From: Candidatus Mycobacterium wuenschmannii
Lineage (GTDB): Bacteria > Actinomycetota > Actinomycetes > Mycobacteriales > Mycobacteriaceae
Length of the DNA stretch: 64,000 nucleotides
NCBI RefSeq assembly: GCF_030252325.1
Contig: NZ_CP126981.1
Location: 4,216,001-4,280,000, forward strand
Direction of reading: 5' to 3'
The notes under the pieces were generated by a model that searched no databases, was not told where the DNA came from, and saw only the letters and a list, made by a program, of their open reading frames with translations. Of this stretch, positions 44,683 through 59,313 are shown piece by piece. The position numbers and the translations under genes were made by a program. How positions within the stretch are numbered: position 1 is the stretch's first letter; every line of letters begins with the position of its first letter.

Positions 44683-47250
44683 TTAGAACAGGTTGGGCAG
44701 CAGTTCCGCGACAACGCTGGTCAGGTCGACCGACAGGCTGCCGCTGACCGAGACCGGCAGGTCCAGGCTGTCGAACAAGCCGCCCAGTGCTGAGATCAAG
44801 TCGACGGCGGGGTCGGTACCCAGCAAAGCCGGCAGATCCTGTGAGATCGGGGCGATGCTGCCAAGCGCAGCCAGCAGATCCTTCGCCAGATCGTCGACGT
44901 AAGTCGCCACGACCCCGCCCTCGATGCCGATCGACGGGTCCAGGCTCAGCATGTCCGGGATGCCGAGCAGCGTGAAGATGTTCTCGTTGGCATCGATTCC
45001 CAGGGCGCCGAGAATTCCGTCGATCGACAGCGACGGCAGCGGGATCACCGAGCTGTCACCCAAACCGACGGCGTCCAGCAGTTGGCCGAGGTTGATGCCC
45101 GAGCTGTCGGACAGGCCCAGCGCGTCAAGGATCTGGCTGACGCTGAGGCTGGAATCGTCCGACAGATGCAGTGCGTCGAGGATCTGGCTGATGCCCAGGG
45201 TCGAGTCGTCGGTCAAGTGCAGGGCGCTGAGGATCTGGCTGATGCCCAGGGTCGAGTCGTCGGACAGGTGCAGGGCGCTGAGGATCTGGCTGATGCCCAG
45301 GGTCGAGTCGTCGGACAGGTGCAGGGCGCTGAGAATGCTGCCGACGTTCAGGCTGTCGCTGGGTGACAGGCCCAGGTCGGAGAGGATCTGGTTCAGGCCC
45401 AGGCTGGAGTTGTCGCTCAGGCCCAGCGTGTGCAGCACGTCGCCGATGTTGAGCGATGGCGGAGTGATGCTCGAGTTGTCGTTGATCCCAAGCGCACTGA
45501 GGATCTGGCCGATGTTGATGCCGGCGGAGTCGTTGTTGAGACCCAGATCGTTCAGGATGCTGCCCAAGGTGATCGACGGGACGGCGATCGTGATGTTGCC
45601 GTTGACGTTGTTGATCCCTAGATCGCTTAGGAGCGTGCTGACCGGGATGTTCAACGAAGGCACGCCCAGTGTGACGCTGCCGTTGGTGTTCACCCCGAGG
45701 GCGTTGAAAATCGTGGACAGGGATACGCTGACGTTCTGGTTGATGTGCTGACCGAGAACCGTGAGCGAGATCGGCAGTGAGACACTGCCATTCGGGTTGA
45801 TGCCGATGTCCTGAAGGATCGTGCTGACCGGAATGGTCAGCGACGGAACACCGAGGGTGATGTTGCCCGAGGTGTTCGCAAGTCCGAGTTCCGACAAGAT
45901 TGTGGTCACCGGAATGGTCAACGACGGTGGCGTGATGGTGGTGCCGTCGGACAACCCCAGGTCGCCGAGTACGGTGCCGAGGTTGATGCCGGAGCTGTCG
46001 GACAGGCCCAGATCCCCCAAAATAGTGCTCAAGCTTATTTGCGGCAGCGTGATGTTGCTGGTGTCGGACAGCCCAAGGTCATTAAGCACTGTTCCCAGGC
46101 TCAGGCTGGCGGAGTTGTTGAGGCCGAGGTCGCCGAGGATAGTGCCCAGGCTTATTCCTGAATTGTCGCTGATACCAAGGTCGTTCAAGATGGTGCCCAG
46201 GCTGAGGCCGGCGCTGTCGTTGAGGCCGAGATCGTTCAGGATCGTGCCCAGGCTGATGCCCGAGCTATCGGTGAGGCCGAGGTCGCCGAGAATCGTGCCG
46301 ACGGAAATGCCGGACGAACTGGTCAGACCCAAGTCCCCGAGGACGGTGCCTAGGTTGATGTGCGAATCATCGGTCAGGCCAAGGTCACCTAGTACCTGGC
46401 TGAGGCTGAGGCCGGTGTTGTCGGACAACCCCAGGTAACCGAGGGCGTCGCCGATGGTGATGGTTGGTAGGACGTTGCCGTCGGTTGGGATGCCAAGGTC
46501 GCCGAGAATGCCGTTGATCGATAAAGCGTTGTCGGACAGCCCGAGGTCGCTAAGGATCTGGCTGATACTGACGCTCAGATCCAAATGACCGGACGCGAGA
46601 TCCGGTAGTTGTGTCGTCAGATGCGCGCCGCCCATGTTTGCGATCTCGTCGGCAATGGTGTTGCTGACCTGGACGAGCGCATTGATCTGGCCGGTCGCAG
46701 CGCCGTCTACGGTGTTGGTCAGCAGACCGAACTCCGGCGAAATCAGGCTGGCGCCAACGCTTTCCGAGTAGCCGTTGAGGAATGCATTCAAGACGGTGGC
46801 CGGGCCGTTCTGCAGATCGAGCAACGCGGCTGAGTAGTTGCCGGCGTTCAGTGCGGTCTCGACGTTGGCTGTGACGCCCATGAGCGCGTTCGACGCGGCG
46901 TTCGAGGCTTCGCCGCTGCTCAGCAAGAGCAGGGAACCCTCGGCGAGCAGGGAGATTGGGTTGGTGACCGGGTTGGACGTGCCGGTCGAAAGGTCGTTGA
47001 AGAGGACGCTCAGACCCTGAGCGATGTCCGGGTCGGTCATCCAGTGGCTGCTGCTCAGGATCGACTCGAGCCCGGTCCAGTTCGCCTCGGTATTGGCAAT
47101 GAGCTGGGAATAGTCGACCTCGGAATAATCGACGAGCTTGACGGCGCGCTGCTGAACGTCCGCCGGTGCCGTCATCGGGGTGATGGCGATCAGACTGGCT
47201 CCCACGATTGCGATGCCAGCGGTTACATACGGCTTGAGTGTGTATTGCAT
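44683..47250 (-). CDS. Secreted repeat protein, GjpA-like N-terminus
   Basis: 855 residues. The leader MQYTLKPYVTAGIAIVGASLIAITPMTAPAD resembles the start of GjpA-type outer-membrane proteins of mycobacteria and Gordonia (a family recalled from memory); treat that name as tentative. Residues ~40-225 form a non-repeated helical domain, and residues ~225-770 hold 27 repeats I could count, built on a 17-residue unit like SLGTILNDLGLNDSAGI. The C-terminal ~85 residues are unique and acidic. The ribosome site AGGGAGAAC precedes the ATG. Location is probably the cell envelope; channel function is unproven. Confidence 0.8.
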   Translation of the reverse strand: MQYTLKPYVTAGIAIVGASLIAITPMTAPADVQQRAVKLVDYSEVDYSQLIANTEANWTGLESILSSSHWMTDPDIAQGLSVLFNDLSTGTSNPVTNPISLLAEGSLLLLSSGEASNAASNALMGVTANVETALNAGNYSAALLDLQNGPATVLNAFLNGYSESVGASLISPEFGLLTNTVDGAATGQINALVQVSNTIADEIANMGGAHLTTQLPDLASGHLDLSVSISQILSDLGLSDNALSINGILGDLGIPTDGNVLPTITIGDALGYLGLSDNTGLSLSQVLGDLGLTDDSHINLGTVLGDLGLTSSSGISVGTILGDLGLTDSSGISLGTILNDLGLNDSAGLSLGTILNDLGISDNSGISLGTILGDLGLNNSASLSLGTVLNDLGLSDTSNITLPQISLSTILGDLGLSDSSGINLGTVLGDLGLSDGTTITPPSLTIPVTTILSELGLANTSGNITLGVPSLTIPVSTILQDIGINPNGSVSLPISLTVLGQHINQNVSVSLSTIFNALGVNTNGSVTLGVPSLNIPVSTLLSDLGINNVNGNITIAVPSITLGSILNDLGLNNDSAGINIGQILSALGINDNSSITPPSLNIGDVLHTLGLSDNSSLGLNQILSDLGLSPSDSLNVGSILSALHLSDDSTLGISQILSALHLSDDSTLGISQILSALHLTDDSTLGISQILDALHLSDDSSLSVSQILDALGLSDSSGINLGQLLDAVGLGDSSVIPLPSLSIDGILGALGIDANENIFTLLGIPDMLSLDPSIGIEGGVVATYVDDLAKDLLAALGSIAPISQDLPALLGTDPAVDLISALGGLFDSLDLPVSVSGSLSVDLTSVVAELLPNLF
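45130..45333. repeat. 51-bp tandem repeats inside the repeat-protein gene
   Basis: Four consecutive 51-bp units, 45130-45180, 45181-45231, 45232-45282 and 45283-45333. The last two are identical, the second differs from them at 2 positions, and the first is more diverged. They encode 17-residue units such as LGISQILSALHLSDDST. The exact repeat makes slippage and length variation likely between strains. Confidence 0.93.
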
Positions 47251-47584
47251 TGGTGTTCTCCCTGGGCGTGGCCTGAGTGCGAGGGAGACTTTAACTGAGA
47301 TTAATCTGAGAAGTTCAGTTTTCCGGAGGATTTTTCTGTCCAGTTGGACATTTTGTTTGATTGCGGCTAGCTCACAGGTTTAGTGAAATGAAAATGCCGC
47401 TGATCAGGCGTCGCAACAGGGGCCTTTAGTGCGTTAACCAGGTATTTCGCCGAGGATCCAAAGGTCAGACCCCGTGTCGGGGTATCAGCCTGCCGGATCG
47501 GGCGTGACTGGGAACGTGATCGGATGACCGTCTCGGACGAGCGCACCACGGTCCCTCCTACAACCGAATTCGCTTCCAGCGCAA
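47251..47584. other. Intergenic region between the repeat-protein gene and pknG
   Basis: 334 bases with no supported gene. The 47280-47400 part is notably AT-rich (stretches such as TTTAACTGAGATTAATC and TTTTTCTG) and presumably contains the promoter of the repeat-protein gene on the minus strand. A 60-codon open frame on the minus strand (47367-47549) lacks a ribosome site and family resemblance. Confidence 0.6.
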
Positions 47585-50861
<3,277 letters not shown>

Positions 50862-50865
<4 letters not shown>

Positions 50866-52181
50866 CGGTACTCCATCAGCCGCGGCCACAGTCCGAGCGC
50901 GACCGCAACCGCCGCGCCGAGGCTGAGCACGATGCCGCCCACGGTGGCGCCGGCCAGCCCACGTCGCGCATTCAACACGTCTTCGCGCAATTCGTGACGG
51001 CTCTGCTCCATGGCCTTCACTAGGGCGCGGTCGAGTTTGTCGAAGGCGGGTGTGGAGTCGTCCTCGCCACTGCCCAGTGCCACCTGCGTGGCGGCCCGGT
51101 AGTTACCGACCGAGATGTAGGAATTGATCCGGTCGTCGGCCCGTCGCCACTGATTCAGGACCTTGTCGGCGCCCTGCAGGTCGTTCTTGTCCACGGCGTC
51201 ACGACGCGCGAGGTACTCGTCGAGCTGTTTGTGCATGGCGTCGATGCGGTCGTAGAAGGACTGTTTGCGCACTTCTTCGTCCCCGCGACGAATCAGGGAC
51301 AGGGTCTCGTCGGCCCGCGCCTGCTGCGCACTGATGGACAGATTGGTGATCGTCTTCAGTGACTCTGCCGCAGTGTTTTTGGCGCTACGACTGCCGCTGG
51401 TGGATATCGCGAGCGCGGTTCCCACCCAGACCACCATAACGAGAATTGCCAGCGCACCGGCGACAAGACCGGGGTTGATCCGTCGCTTGGTGCGACGTGC
51501 GAGCCAGCGGTGCGAAAACGCGCCGAAGATCGCGGTGGCGAGGACGACCAAAATCACCGGCGCCGGGATCTGAGTGGACGCCGTGGTCTCGGCATCGACG
51601 CGTTGCGAGGTTTGGCTGTAGAGCCGCGCGGCGTCCGGCAGGATCGTCGCTTGCATCAGCGTCGACGCCTCGGACAGATACGACGAGCCGACCGGATTGC
51701 CTGCGCGGTTGTTCGTTCGCGCGATCTCGATCAGGCCGGTGTAGACCGCCAGTTCGGCGTTGACCCGACCGAGTAACTGCACCAGCGGCTCGTCGGTCAG
51801 ACCGCTGGAGGCACGGGTGACGGCGACGGCGGCGTCGGTGATGGCCTGCTCGTAGCGTTGCCGGACGGTGCGCGGCTCAGCCTGGGCAATGAACGCGGTC
51901 GCCGCGGCGGCGTCGGCCACCGAGAGCGTGGTGTAGAGCCGCCCGGCAGCGAAGGCCAGCGGTTCGGTGTGGCTGAGGACGGTCGTCAGCGCGTGTTGCC
52001 GCTGGTTGATGGTGGTCGAGGTGGCGAACGCGCTCAGTCCGCCGAGAATGGCCAGCACCAGGCCGATCGACAGGATGCGGCCAGGCGTCGTCGCCACGAA
52101 CCACCACCGGGGGTGTGCCGGCTCGATCGGCGACCGCGAACCCAGCGGCTCAGTCGACGGGTGCGCCAACTCAACGGTCAC
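50862..52181 (-). CDS. glnX: Membrane sensor protein GlnX
   Basis: 439 residues with N-terminal membrane segment (GRILSIGLVLAILGGLSAFA), a large extracytoplasmic helical domain, then two or three membrane segments near APVILVVLATAIFGAF and ALAILVMVVWVGTALAIS and a second helical domain, ending with a last membrane helix. It has no kinase domain, consistent with relaying GlnH signals to PknG. GTG start, divergent from mutT3. Confidence 0.92.
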
Positions 52182-52346
52182 GTCTGTTCGGACCTCATCT
52201 TTCGGGCGTGCGTGTCTCGAACGGTATTAAGTGAAGTCTAAGAGTGTTTTCCTGAGATGCGGGGACCTGCTTACTCAGATTTCCCGACTCGTTACCGGTC
52301 TGCGACCCGAGCCGCGTGTTTCATCGGGGCTGCTTAACATGAACGC

Positions 52347-52910
52347 GTGCGCGGCGACGGCGACGGATGGGTGGTGTCCGACACCGGCAGCCCGCATTGG
52401 GGGAGGTTCGGCGCGGCCGGGCTGCTGCTCCGTGCCCCGCGGTCGGACGGCTTGCCCTCGGTATTGCTGCAGCACCGCGCGCCGTGGAGCCATCAGGGCG
52501 GCACGTGGGGACTGCCGGGCGGCGCCCGCGACAGCCATGAAACCCCTGAAGAGGCCGCCGTCCGGGAGGCGCATGAGGAAGCCGGTCTGCCCGCCGACTT
52601 GGTGGCGGTGCGGGCGACGGTGATCACCGCGAGGGCGAGCGGCACCGACTGGACCTACACCACCGTCGTCGCCGACACGTCCCATCAGCTGGCGACCGTG
52701 GCGAACTTCGAGAGCGCCGAGATGCGCTGGGTCGGCGAAGACGAGGTGCACCAGCTGCCGCTACACCCCGGCTTCGCGGCCAGCTGGCAACGGCTGCGTA
52801 CCGCCCTGGGCATGGTGCCGTGGAGTGCGGGCGAACCGAGCGAGCCGGGGCGCGAGATCGAGATCGGCGACAGCGGCCTGATGCTTCGCATCGTGGGCTT
52901 GCCCGCCTAA
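52347..52910 (+). CDS. mutT3: Nudix hydrolase MutT3
   Basis: Nucleoside-diphosphate-linked hydrolase, 187 residues. The Nudix box (Gx5Ex7REUxEExGU) is complete at about residues 59-81 as [23 protein letters not shown], preceded by WGLPGG. M. tuberculosis Rv0413 lies in the same place between glnX and thiE. GTG start at 52347. Its substrate may be an oxidised nucleotide such as dihydroneopterin- or 8-oxo-type compounds, not shown by sequence. Confidence 0.93.
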   Translation: MRGDGDGWVVSDTGSPHWGRFGAAGLLLRAPRSDGLPSVLLQHRAPWSHQGGTWGLPGGARDSHETPEEAAVREAHEEAGLPADLVAVRATVITARASGTDWTYTTVVADTSHQLATVANFESAEMRWVGEDEVHQLPLHPGFAASWQRLRTALGMVPWSAGEPSEPGREIEIGDSGLMLRIVGLPA

Positions 52911-53569
52911 GCGAACGCCGAACAAAGCCGCTCGGCCGCAGCCTTCGGGTCCTCGGCGGCGGTGATCGCCCGGACGACGACGATGCGCCGGGCCCCCGCC
53001 GCCACGACGTCTGGCACCCGTTCGATATCGATGCCACCAATGGCGAACCACGGCCTCTCAGAAGCTAATTCGGCCGTTGCGCGCACCAGATCCAGCCCCG
53101 GCGCGGGCCGTCCCGGTTTGGTGGGGGTCGGCCAGCACGGCCCGACGCAGAAGTAGTCGACGGCCTCGGCCACCGCAGCGGCGGCCTGCTCGGCGTCGTG
53201 GGTCGAGCGGCCGATCAGCGTGTCGGGGCCGACGATGTCGCGCGCCACGGGGAGCGGGAGGTCGTCCTGGCCCAGATGCAGGACGTCCGCGTTGGCCGCG
53301 CGGGCAATGTCGGCGCGGTCGTTGACGGCCAGCAGCGCACCGTGCCGGCGGGCGGCATCAGCCAGCACCTCGAGGGCCGCCAACTCCGCGCGCGCCTCCA
53401 GCGGGCCAAGCTGCTGCTCGCCGGCTGACCCCTTGTCGCGCAACTGGATGATGTCGACCCCGCCGGCCAGCGCGGCGTCGGCGAATTCGGCCAGGTCACC
53501 GCGCTCGCGCCGGGCGTCGGTGCAGAGGTAGAGCCGCGCGTCGGCGAGCCGGTCCAATCGTTGATGCAC
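52907..53569 (-). CDS. thiE: Thiamine-phosphate synthase
   Basis: Joins the pyrimidine and thiazole halves to give thiamine phosphate. 220 residues with [13 protein letters not shown] at the start, the IIQLRDK motif (phosphate and pyrimidine contact), [19 protein letters not shown] and [11 protein letters not shown], and the [11 protein letters not shown] loop. It is convergent with mutT3 (4-base overlap) and divergent from the riboswitch-thiOSG operon. Confidence 0.95.
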   Translation of the reverse strand: MHQRLDRLADARLYLCTDARRERGDLAEFADAALAGGVDIIQLRDKGSAGEQQLGPLEARAELAALEVLADAARRHGALLAVNDRADIARAANADVLHLGQDDLPLPVARDIVGPDTLIGRSTHDAEQAAAAVAEAVDYFCVGPCWPTPTKPGRPAPGLDLVRATAELASERPWFAIGGIDIERVPDVVAAGARRIVVVRAITAAEDPKAAAERLCSAFA

Positions 53570-53595
53570 ACCGCGACGCTAACGACTACCGTGGT

Positions 53596-53688
53596 GAGTC
53601 GACACGGGAGTCCCGCGTACGGGGTCTGAGAATGGGCGCGTCGGCCCTTACCGTCACACCTGATCCGGATCATGCCGGCGAAGGGAGC
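53596..53688 (+). ncRNA. TPP riboswitch (THI element) before thiO
   Basis: The conserved THI-box blocks appear in order: ACGGGAG (53603-53609), CTGAGA (53626-53631), and ACACCTGATCCGGATCATGC with GCGAAGGGA (about 53656-53687). This is the classic TPP-sensing aptamer, and the last block lies a few bases before the thiO start codon at 53693, so control is probably at translation initiation: TPP binding would hide the AGGGAG ribosome site. Confidence 0.95.
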
Positions 53689-53692
53689 GTAG

Positions 53693-54702
53693 ATGCCACC
53701 GGACCCTGGATCGCTGGCCGTCATCGGCGGCGGAGTCATCGGGCTGTCCGTGGCACGCCGCGCGGCCCAAGCCGGCTGGTCGGTGCGGGTGCACCGCTCC
53801 GGGCAACCGGGCGCGTCGTGGGTCGCGGCAGGAATGCTCGCCCCGCATTCTGAAGGCTGGCCCGGCGAGGAGCGCCTGCTGCAGTTGGGCCTCGAGTCGT
53901 TGCGGCTGTGGCAGCAGGGCGGATTCACCGACGGCCTGCCCGACGGCGTGATCACCGCGCGCGAGTCGTTGGTGGTCGCGGTCGACCGGGCTGACGTGGC
54001 CGACCTGCGTACCGTCGCCGACTGGCTGTCCGGGCAGGGGCAGCCGGTGGTGTGGGAGTCGGCGGTCCGTGATGTGGAACCGATGCTGGCGCAAGGCATT
54101 CGGCACGGGTTCCGAGCGCCGACGGAGCTCGCGGTGGATAACCGCGCGCTGCTCGACGGCTTGACCGCGGCCTGCGAACAGCTCGGCGTCGAATGGGCTG
54201 GACCGGTGGACGACTTGGACGGCGTGCGGGCGGACGCGACGGTGATCGCCAACGGCATCGATGCGCCGTCGCTGTGGCCGGACCTGCCGATCCGACCGGT
54301 GAAAGGCGAGGTGCTGCGACTGCGCTGGCGTAAGGGGTGTATGCCGTTGCCGCAGCGGGTAATCCGCGCTCGCGTGCACGGACGCCAGGTGTACATCGTG
54401 CCGCGCGCCGATGGGGTGGTGGTCGGCGCCACCCAGTACGAGCACGGCCGCGACACGGCGCCCTCGGTGTCCGGGGTGCGGGATCTGCTCGACGACGCGT
54501 GCGCCGTGCTGCCGGCACTCGGTGAGTACGAATTCGCCGAGTGCATTGCTGGTCTGCGGCCGATGACGCCCGACAACCTGCCGCTGGTGGGAAGGCTGGA
54601 TGCGCGGACGCTGGTCGCCGCCGGGCACGGCCGCTCCGGTTTTCTGCTGGCGCCGTGGACGGCCGAACAGATTGTCTCCGAACTCATTCCGGTGGGGGTT
54701 GC

Positions 54703-54706
<4 letters not shown>
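53693..54706 (+). CDS. thiO: Glycine oxidase ThiO
   Basis: FAD enzyme of the DAO family that oxidises glycine to dehydroglycine, supplying the thiazole ring of thiamine. 337 residues with LAVIGGGVIGLSVARRAAQAG as FAD loop and ASWVAAGMLAPHSE, then the C-terminal CIAGLRPMTPDNLPLVG. First gene of the operon behind the TPP riboswitch; its stop overlaps the thiS start (ATGA). Confidence 0.95.
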
Positions 54707-56403
<1,697 letters not shown>

Positions 56404-56479
56404 TTAGCTTTATGACGCTTGGGTAGTTCTACGAAGCAATCTTGCCGCTAACGCTTTGCCTAGGAACTCATCCGTCGAC

Positions 56480-57445
56480 ATGACACTGAGCACACACGTG
56501 AACCGTCGAGGCTACGACCATTCTGCGCTCTTGTACGAGTCAGAGCGCGAATACGTCGACTCGCTGGTGCAATTCATCGCCGACGGACTGGCCCAGCAAC
56601 AGCCCGTCCTGCTCGTGGTGCCGGGGGACCGGTTGGCCTCGCTGCGGGACGCGCTCGGTGACGACGCCGACGAGGTCACGATGGCCGACATGACCGAATT
56701 CGGTCGTAATCCCGGGCGGATCATGGCGGGCCAGTACTCCTTCGTCGAACGCCACCCGGACCAGCACGTCCGCATCATCGCCGAACCGGCCTGGGCGGGC
56801 CGCACGGAATCGGAGTACCTCGCGTGCATGCAGCACGAGGCGCTGGCCAACATCGCGTTCTCGGGGTCGAGCATCACGGGTCTGTGCCCTTACGACGCGT
56901 CGTGCCTGGACGAGAGCGTCTTGGCGCACGTCCGTCTGACGCACCCGCAGGTGTGGCTGGGCGGGGCGCGCCGACACTGCCCGGAGTACGCGATCGACAC
57001 GGCGCTCGAACGCTGCAATCAACCCCTGACGACCAGTCCGGCCGCGGTGACACACACGGTCGAGCACGCCGTGGACCTGGCCGGCGCCCGAAGGTGTGCC
57101 GAACGCTACGGCCGGTTGCTCGGCATGGCGCCCGACCGGGTCGCCGACCTTCTCCTGGTCACCACGGAATTGGCCACCAACAGCCTCGACCACGCCGGCG
57201 GCCCGTGCCAACTCGGATTCTGGTACGACAGCGGGTTCGTGATCTGCGAGGCGCGCGACATGGGCCACTGGGGGGACCCATTGGCGGGACGGCGCCCACC
57301 CGCGGCGCCGGGCGTCGGTCCGTACGGCTTGTTCGTGGTCAACGCGATCGCCGACCTGCTGCGCACCCACACCAGTTCCACGGGGACGACGGTCCATGCA
57401 TTTCTCCGGCGTGACGATCCCGCGGAAGCGGTCGCGTGCGTCTAA
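56480..57445 (+). CDS. MEDS-domain anti-sigma-like ATPase
   Basis: 321 residues with an N-terminal MEDS-type sensory domain (HSALLYESEREYVDSLVQF, LLVVPGDR, FVERHPDQHVRIIAEPAWAGRT) and a C-terminal HATPase/anti-sigma-factor domain (TTELATNSLDHAG as N box; GPYGLFVVNAIADL as G2 box). The G1 box is degenerate: ARDMGHWGD. This is an RsbW/RsbA-like regulator, expected to bind a stress sigma factor or antagonist. No sigma factor gene is in the window. ATG at 56480 is preferred over 56456. Confidence 0.88.
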   Translation: MTLSTHVNRRGYDHSALLYESEREYVDSLVQFIADGLAQQQPVLLVVPGDRLASLRDALGDDADEVTMADMTEFGRNPGRIMAGQYSFVERHPDQHVRIIAEPAWAGRTESEYLACMQHEALANIAFSGSSITGLCPYDASCLDESVLAHVRLTHPQVWLGGARRHCPEYAIDTALERCNQPLTTSPAAVTHTVEHAVDLAGARRCAERYGRLLGMAPDRVADLLLVTTELATNSLDHAGGPCQLGFWYDSGFVICEARDMGHWGDPLAGRRPPAAPGVGPYGLFVVNAIADLLRTHTSSTGTTVHAFLRRDDPAEAVACV

Positions 57446-57456
57446 CCTGGGGCGCA

Positions 57457-58941
57457 ATGGCTACCAACTCAAAACCCCTGCTGGTCGCTGCCGTGGCGCT
57501 GCTGCTGGCAGTCGGCGGCTGTGACTCCAACTCCGGCAACACGCTGAAGCCGAGATCGGGTGCGGACTTCGCTACCTCGCTACGCGGCAAGGTCACGACC
57601 GACGCGATGATGAGTCACCTGAGCAAGCTGCAGGACATCGCCAACGCAAACAACAACACCCGAGCGGTCGGCACGCCCGGGTATGACGCCAGCGTCGACT
57701 ACGTGGTCGGTAAGTTGCGGGACAAGGGTTTTGACGTCCAGACGATGCAGTTCGATGCGCACGTGTTCCACTCCGAGGCGGGCTCGGTGTCCGTCGCGGA
57801 CAAGAAGTTCGAGGCGCGTGCGCTCGAGTACAGCCTCGGCACGCCACCGGAGGGGGTGCACGGCCCACTGGTCGCGCTGCCGGCCGACGGCAGCCCGGGC
57901 TGCAACCCCGCCGACTTCGACAATCACCCCACCAACGGTGCCGTGGTGATGGTGGACCGCGGCACCTGCCCGTTCTCGCAGAAGGCCAACGCCGCCGCGC
58001 AACGCGGTGCGGTGGCAATCGTGGTGGCGGACAACGTCGTCGAGGAGCACATCGCCGGCACCCTCGGCGAGAGCAACGAGATCAAGATTCCCGTCGTCGG
58101 CGTCACGAAGTCCGATGGCGCGATGTTGCGCACCATCGTGGGACCCGCCACGGTGCAGGTCTCCGCAGACACCAAGACCATCTCTGCCCGCAATGTGATC
58201 GCGCAGACCAAGACCGGGTCGACCAGCGACGTGGTGATGGCCGGTGCACACCTCGACAGCGTTCCGGAGGGACCCGGGATCAACGACAACGGATCCGGGG
58301 TGGCCGCGGTGCTGGAGACCGCGCTGCAACTGGGACCGTCGCCGGGCATCCACAACGCCGTCCGTTTCGGTTTCTGGGGCGCCGAGGAACTCGGGCTGAT
58401 CGGGTCTCACAAGTACGTGCAGTCACTGGATGCCAACGCGCTCAAGGACATTGCGCTGTACCTGAATTTCGACATGCTCGCATCGCCGAACCCCGGCTAC
58501 TTCACCTACGACGGTGACCAGTCACTGCCGGCCGACGAGCGCGGCAACCCCGTGGTGCCCGAGGGCTCCGCGGGTATCGAACGAGAACTGGCGTCGTATC
58601 TCAACGCCGCCGGAAAGACCCCGCAGGACACGGGTTTCGACGGCCGATCCGACTACGACGGCTTCACCCAAGCGGGTATCCCGGCCGGTGGGCTTTTTTC
58701 GGGCGCCGAGACCAAGAAGTCGGCGGACGAGGCCAAACTCTGGGGCGGTCCCGCGGAACAACCCTTCGACCCCAACTACCACAAGTCGACCGACTCCCTG
58801 GAGCACATCGACCGCGACGAACTGGGCATCAACGGCGGCGGAGTGGCCTATGCGACGGGCTTTTACGCCCAGGACATCATGGGCCGCAACGGAGTTCCGA
58901 TTCGTGAGGACCGGACCCGTCACGAGCTCGCCAAGAAGTAG
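57457..58941 (+). CDS. lpqL: M28-family aminopeptidase lipoprotein LpqL
   Basis: Zinc aminopeptidase lipoprotein, 494 residues. The lipobox LAVGGC gives Cys22. A PA (protease-associated) domain lies near GTCPFSQKANAAAQRGAVAIVV, and the M28 metal site shows AGAHLDSVPEGPGINDNGSG with His/Asp, GFWGAEELGLIGS with Glu pair, and DMLASPNPGY. It follows the MEDS gene by 11 bp. In M. tuberculosis Rv0418 lpqL also follows thiG. Confidence 0.95.
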   Translation: MATNSKPLLVAAVALLLAVGGCDSNSGNTLKPRSGADFATSLRGKVTTDAMMSHLSKLQDIANANNNTRAVGTPGYDASVDYVVGKLRDKGFDVQTMQFDAHVFHSEAGSVSVADKKFEARALEYSLGTPPEGVHGPLVALPADGSPGCNPADFDNHPTNGAVVMVDRGTCPFSQKANAAAQRGAVAIVVADNVVEEHIAGTLGESNEIKIPVVGVTKSDGAMLRTIVGPATVQVSADTKTISARNVIAQTKTGSTSDVVMAGAHLDSVPEGPGINDNGSGVAAVLETALQLGPSPGIHNAVRFGFWGAEELGLIGSHKYVQSLDANALKDIALYLNFDMLASPNPGYFTYDGDQSLPADERGNPVVPEGSAGIERELASYLNAAGKTPQDTGFDGRSDYDGFTQAGIPAGGLFSGAETKKSADEAKLWGGPAEQPFDPNYHKSTDSLEHIDRDELGINGGGVAYATGFYAQDIMGRNGVPIREDRTRHELAKK

Positions 58942-58947
58942 TCGGGC

Positions 58948-59265
58948 CTAGAGTCCGGGCAGGCAGATCGGCGCGCCGTAGCACGGACCCGGCCCGTGCG
59001 CCGGCGGCGTCGGCCCGTCCCAGACGAATTGGCCGGCGTTGCCCATTCCGCCGACCGGCACCCAGTACCAGGTGTGGCAGACGTTGTTGTCCCAGTGGAC
59101 ATCTCCTGCCGGAAGCGGTTGGCCCGGGCACCACTGGTGCGGGTGTGAGAAGTTGTCGCCTGGCGAAGCCTGAGCGATGGTGGCGGCGCTCAGTCCTGCG
59201 AGAGCGACGCCACCGGAGAGCAGTGCGGCGCCGATGGTGCGCCGCGAAATGAGTGCGATGTTCAT
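58948..59265 (-). CDS. Small secreted protein with a YWVPVGG core
   Basis: About 105 residues from the ATG at 59265. A signal peptide MNIALISRRTIGAALLSGG...IAQASPG is followed by a short mature domain with four Cys (HQWCPG, NNVCHTW, GPCYGA, ICLPGL) and Trp-rich strands (HTWYWVPVGGMG). Related small exported proteins occur in mycobacteria; the function is unknown. Convergent with lpqL. Confidence 0.8.
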   Translation of the reverse strand: MNIALISRRTIGAALLSGGVALAGLSAATIAQASPGDNFSHPHQWCPGQPLPAGDVHWDNNVCHTWYWVPVGGMGNAGQFVWDGPTPPAHGPGPCYGAPICLPGL

Positions 59266-59313
59266 GGCGATCACGCTAGAAAGCAGCGCTGAATGCATTC
59301 TTAATGCGGGCAG

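Noticed and set aside
44683..47250. PE-PGRS or PPE-MPTR family member
   Set aside because: No PE or PPE N-terminal motif, and the repeat is a 17-residue LG/LD unit, not GGA/GGN or NxGxGNxG.
47367..47549. 60-codon minus-strand frame between pknG and the repeat protein
   Set aside because: No ribosome site, no family resemblance and atypical composition; the stretch is probably promoter DNA.
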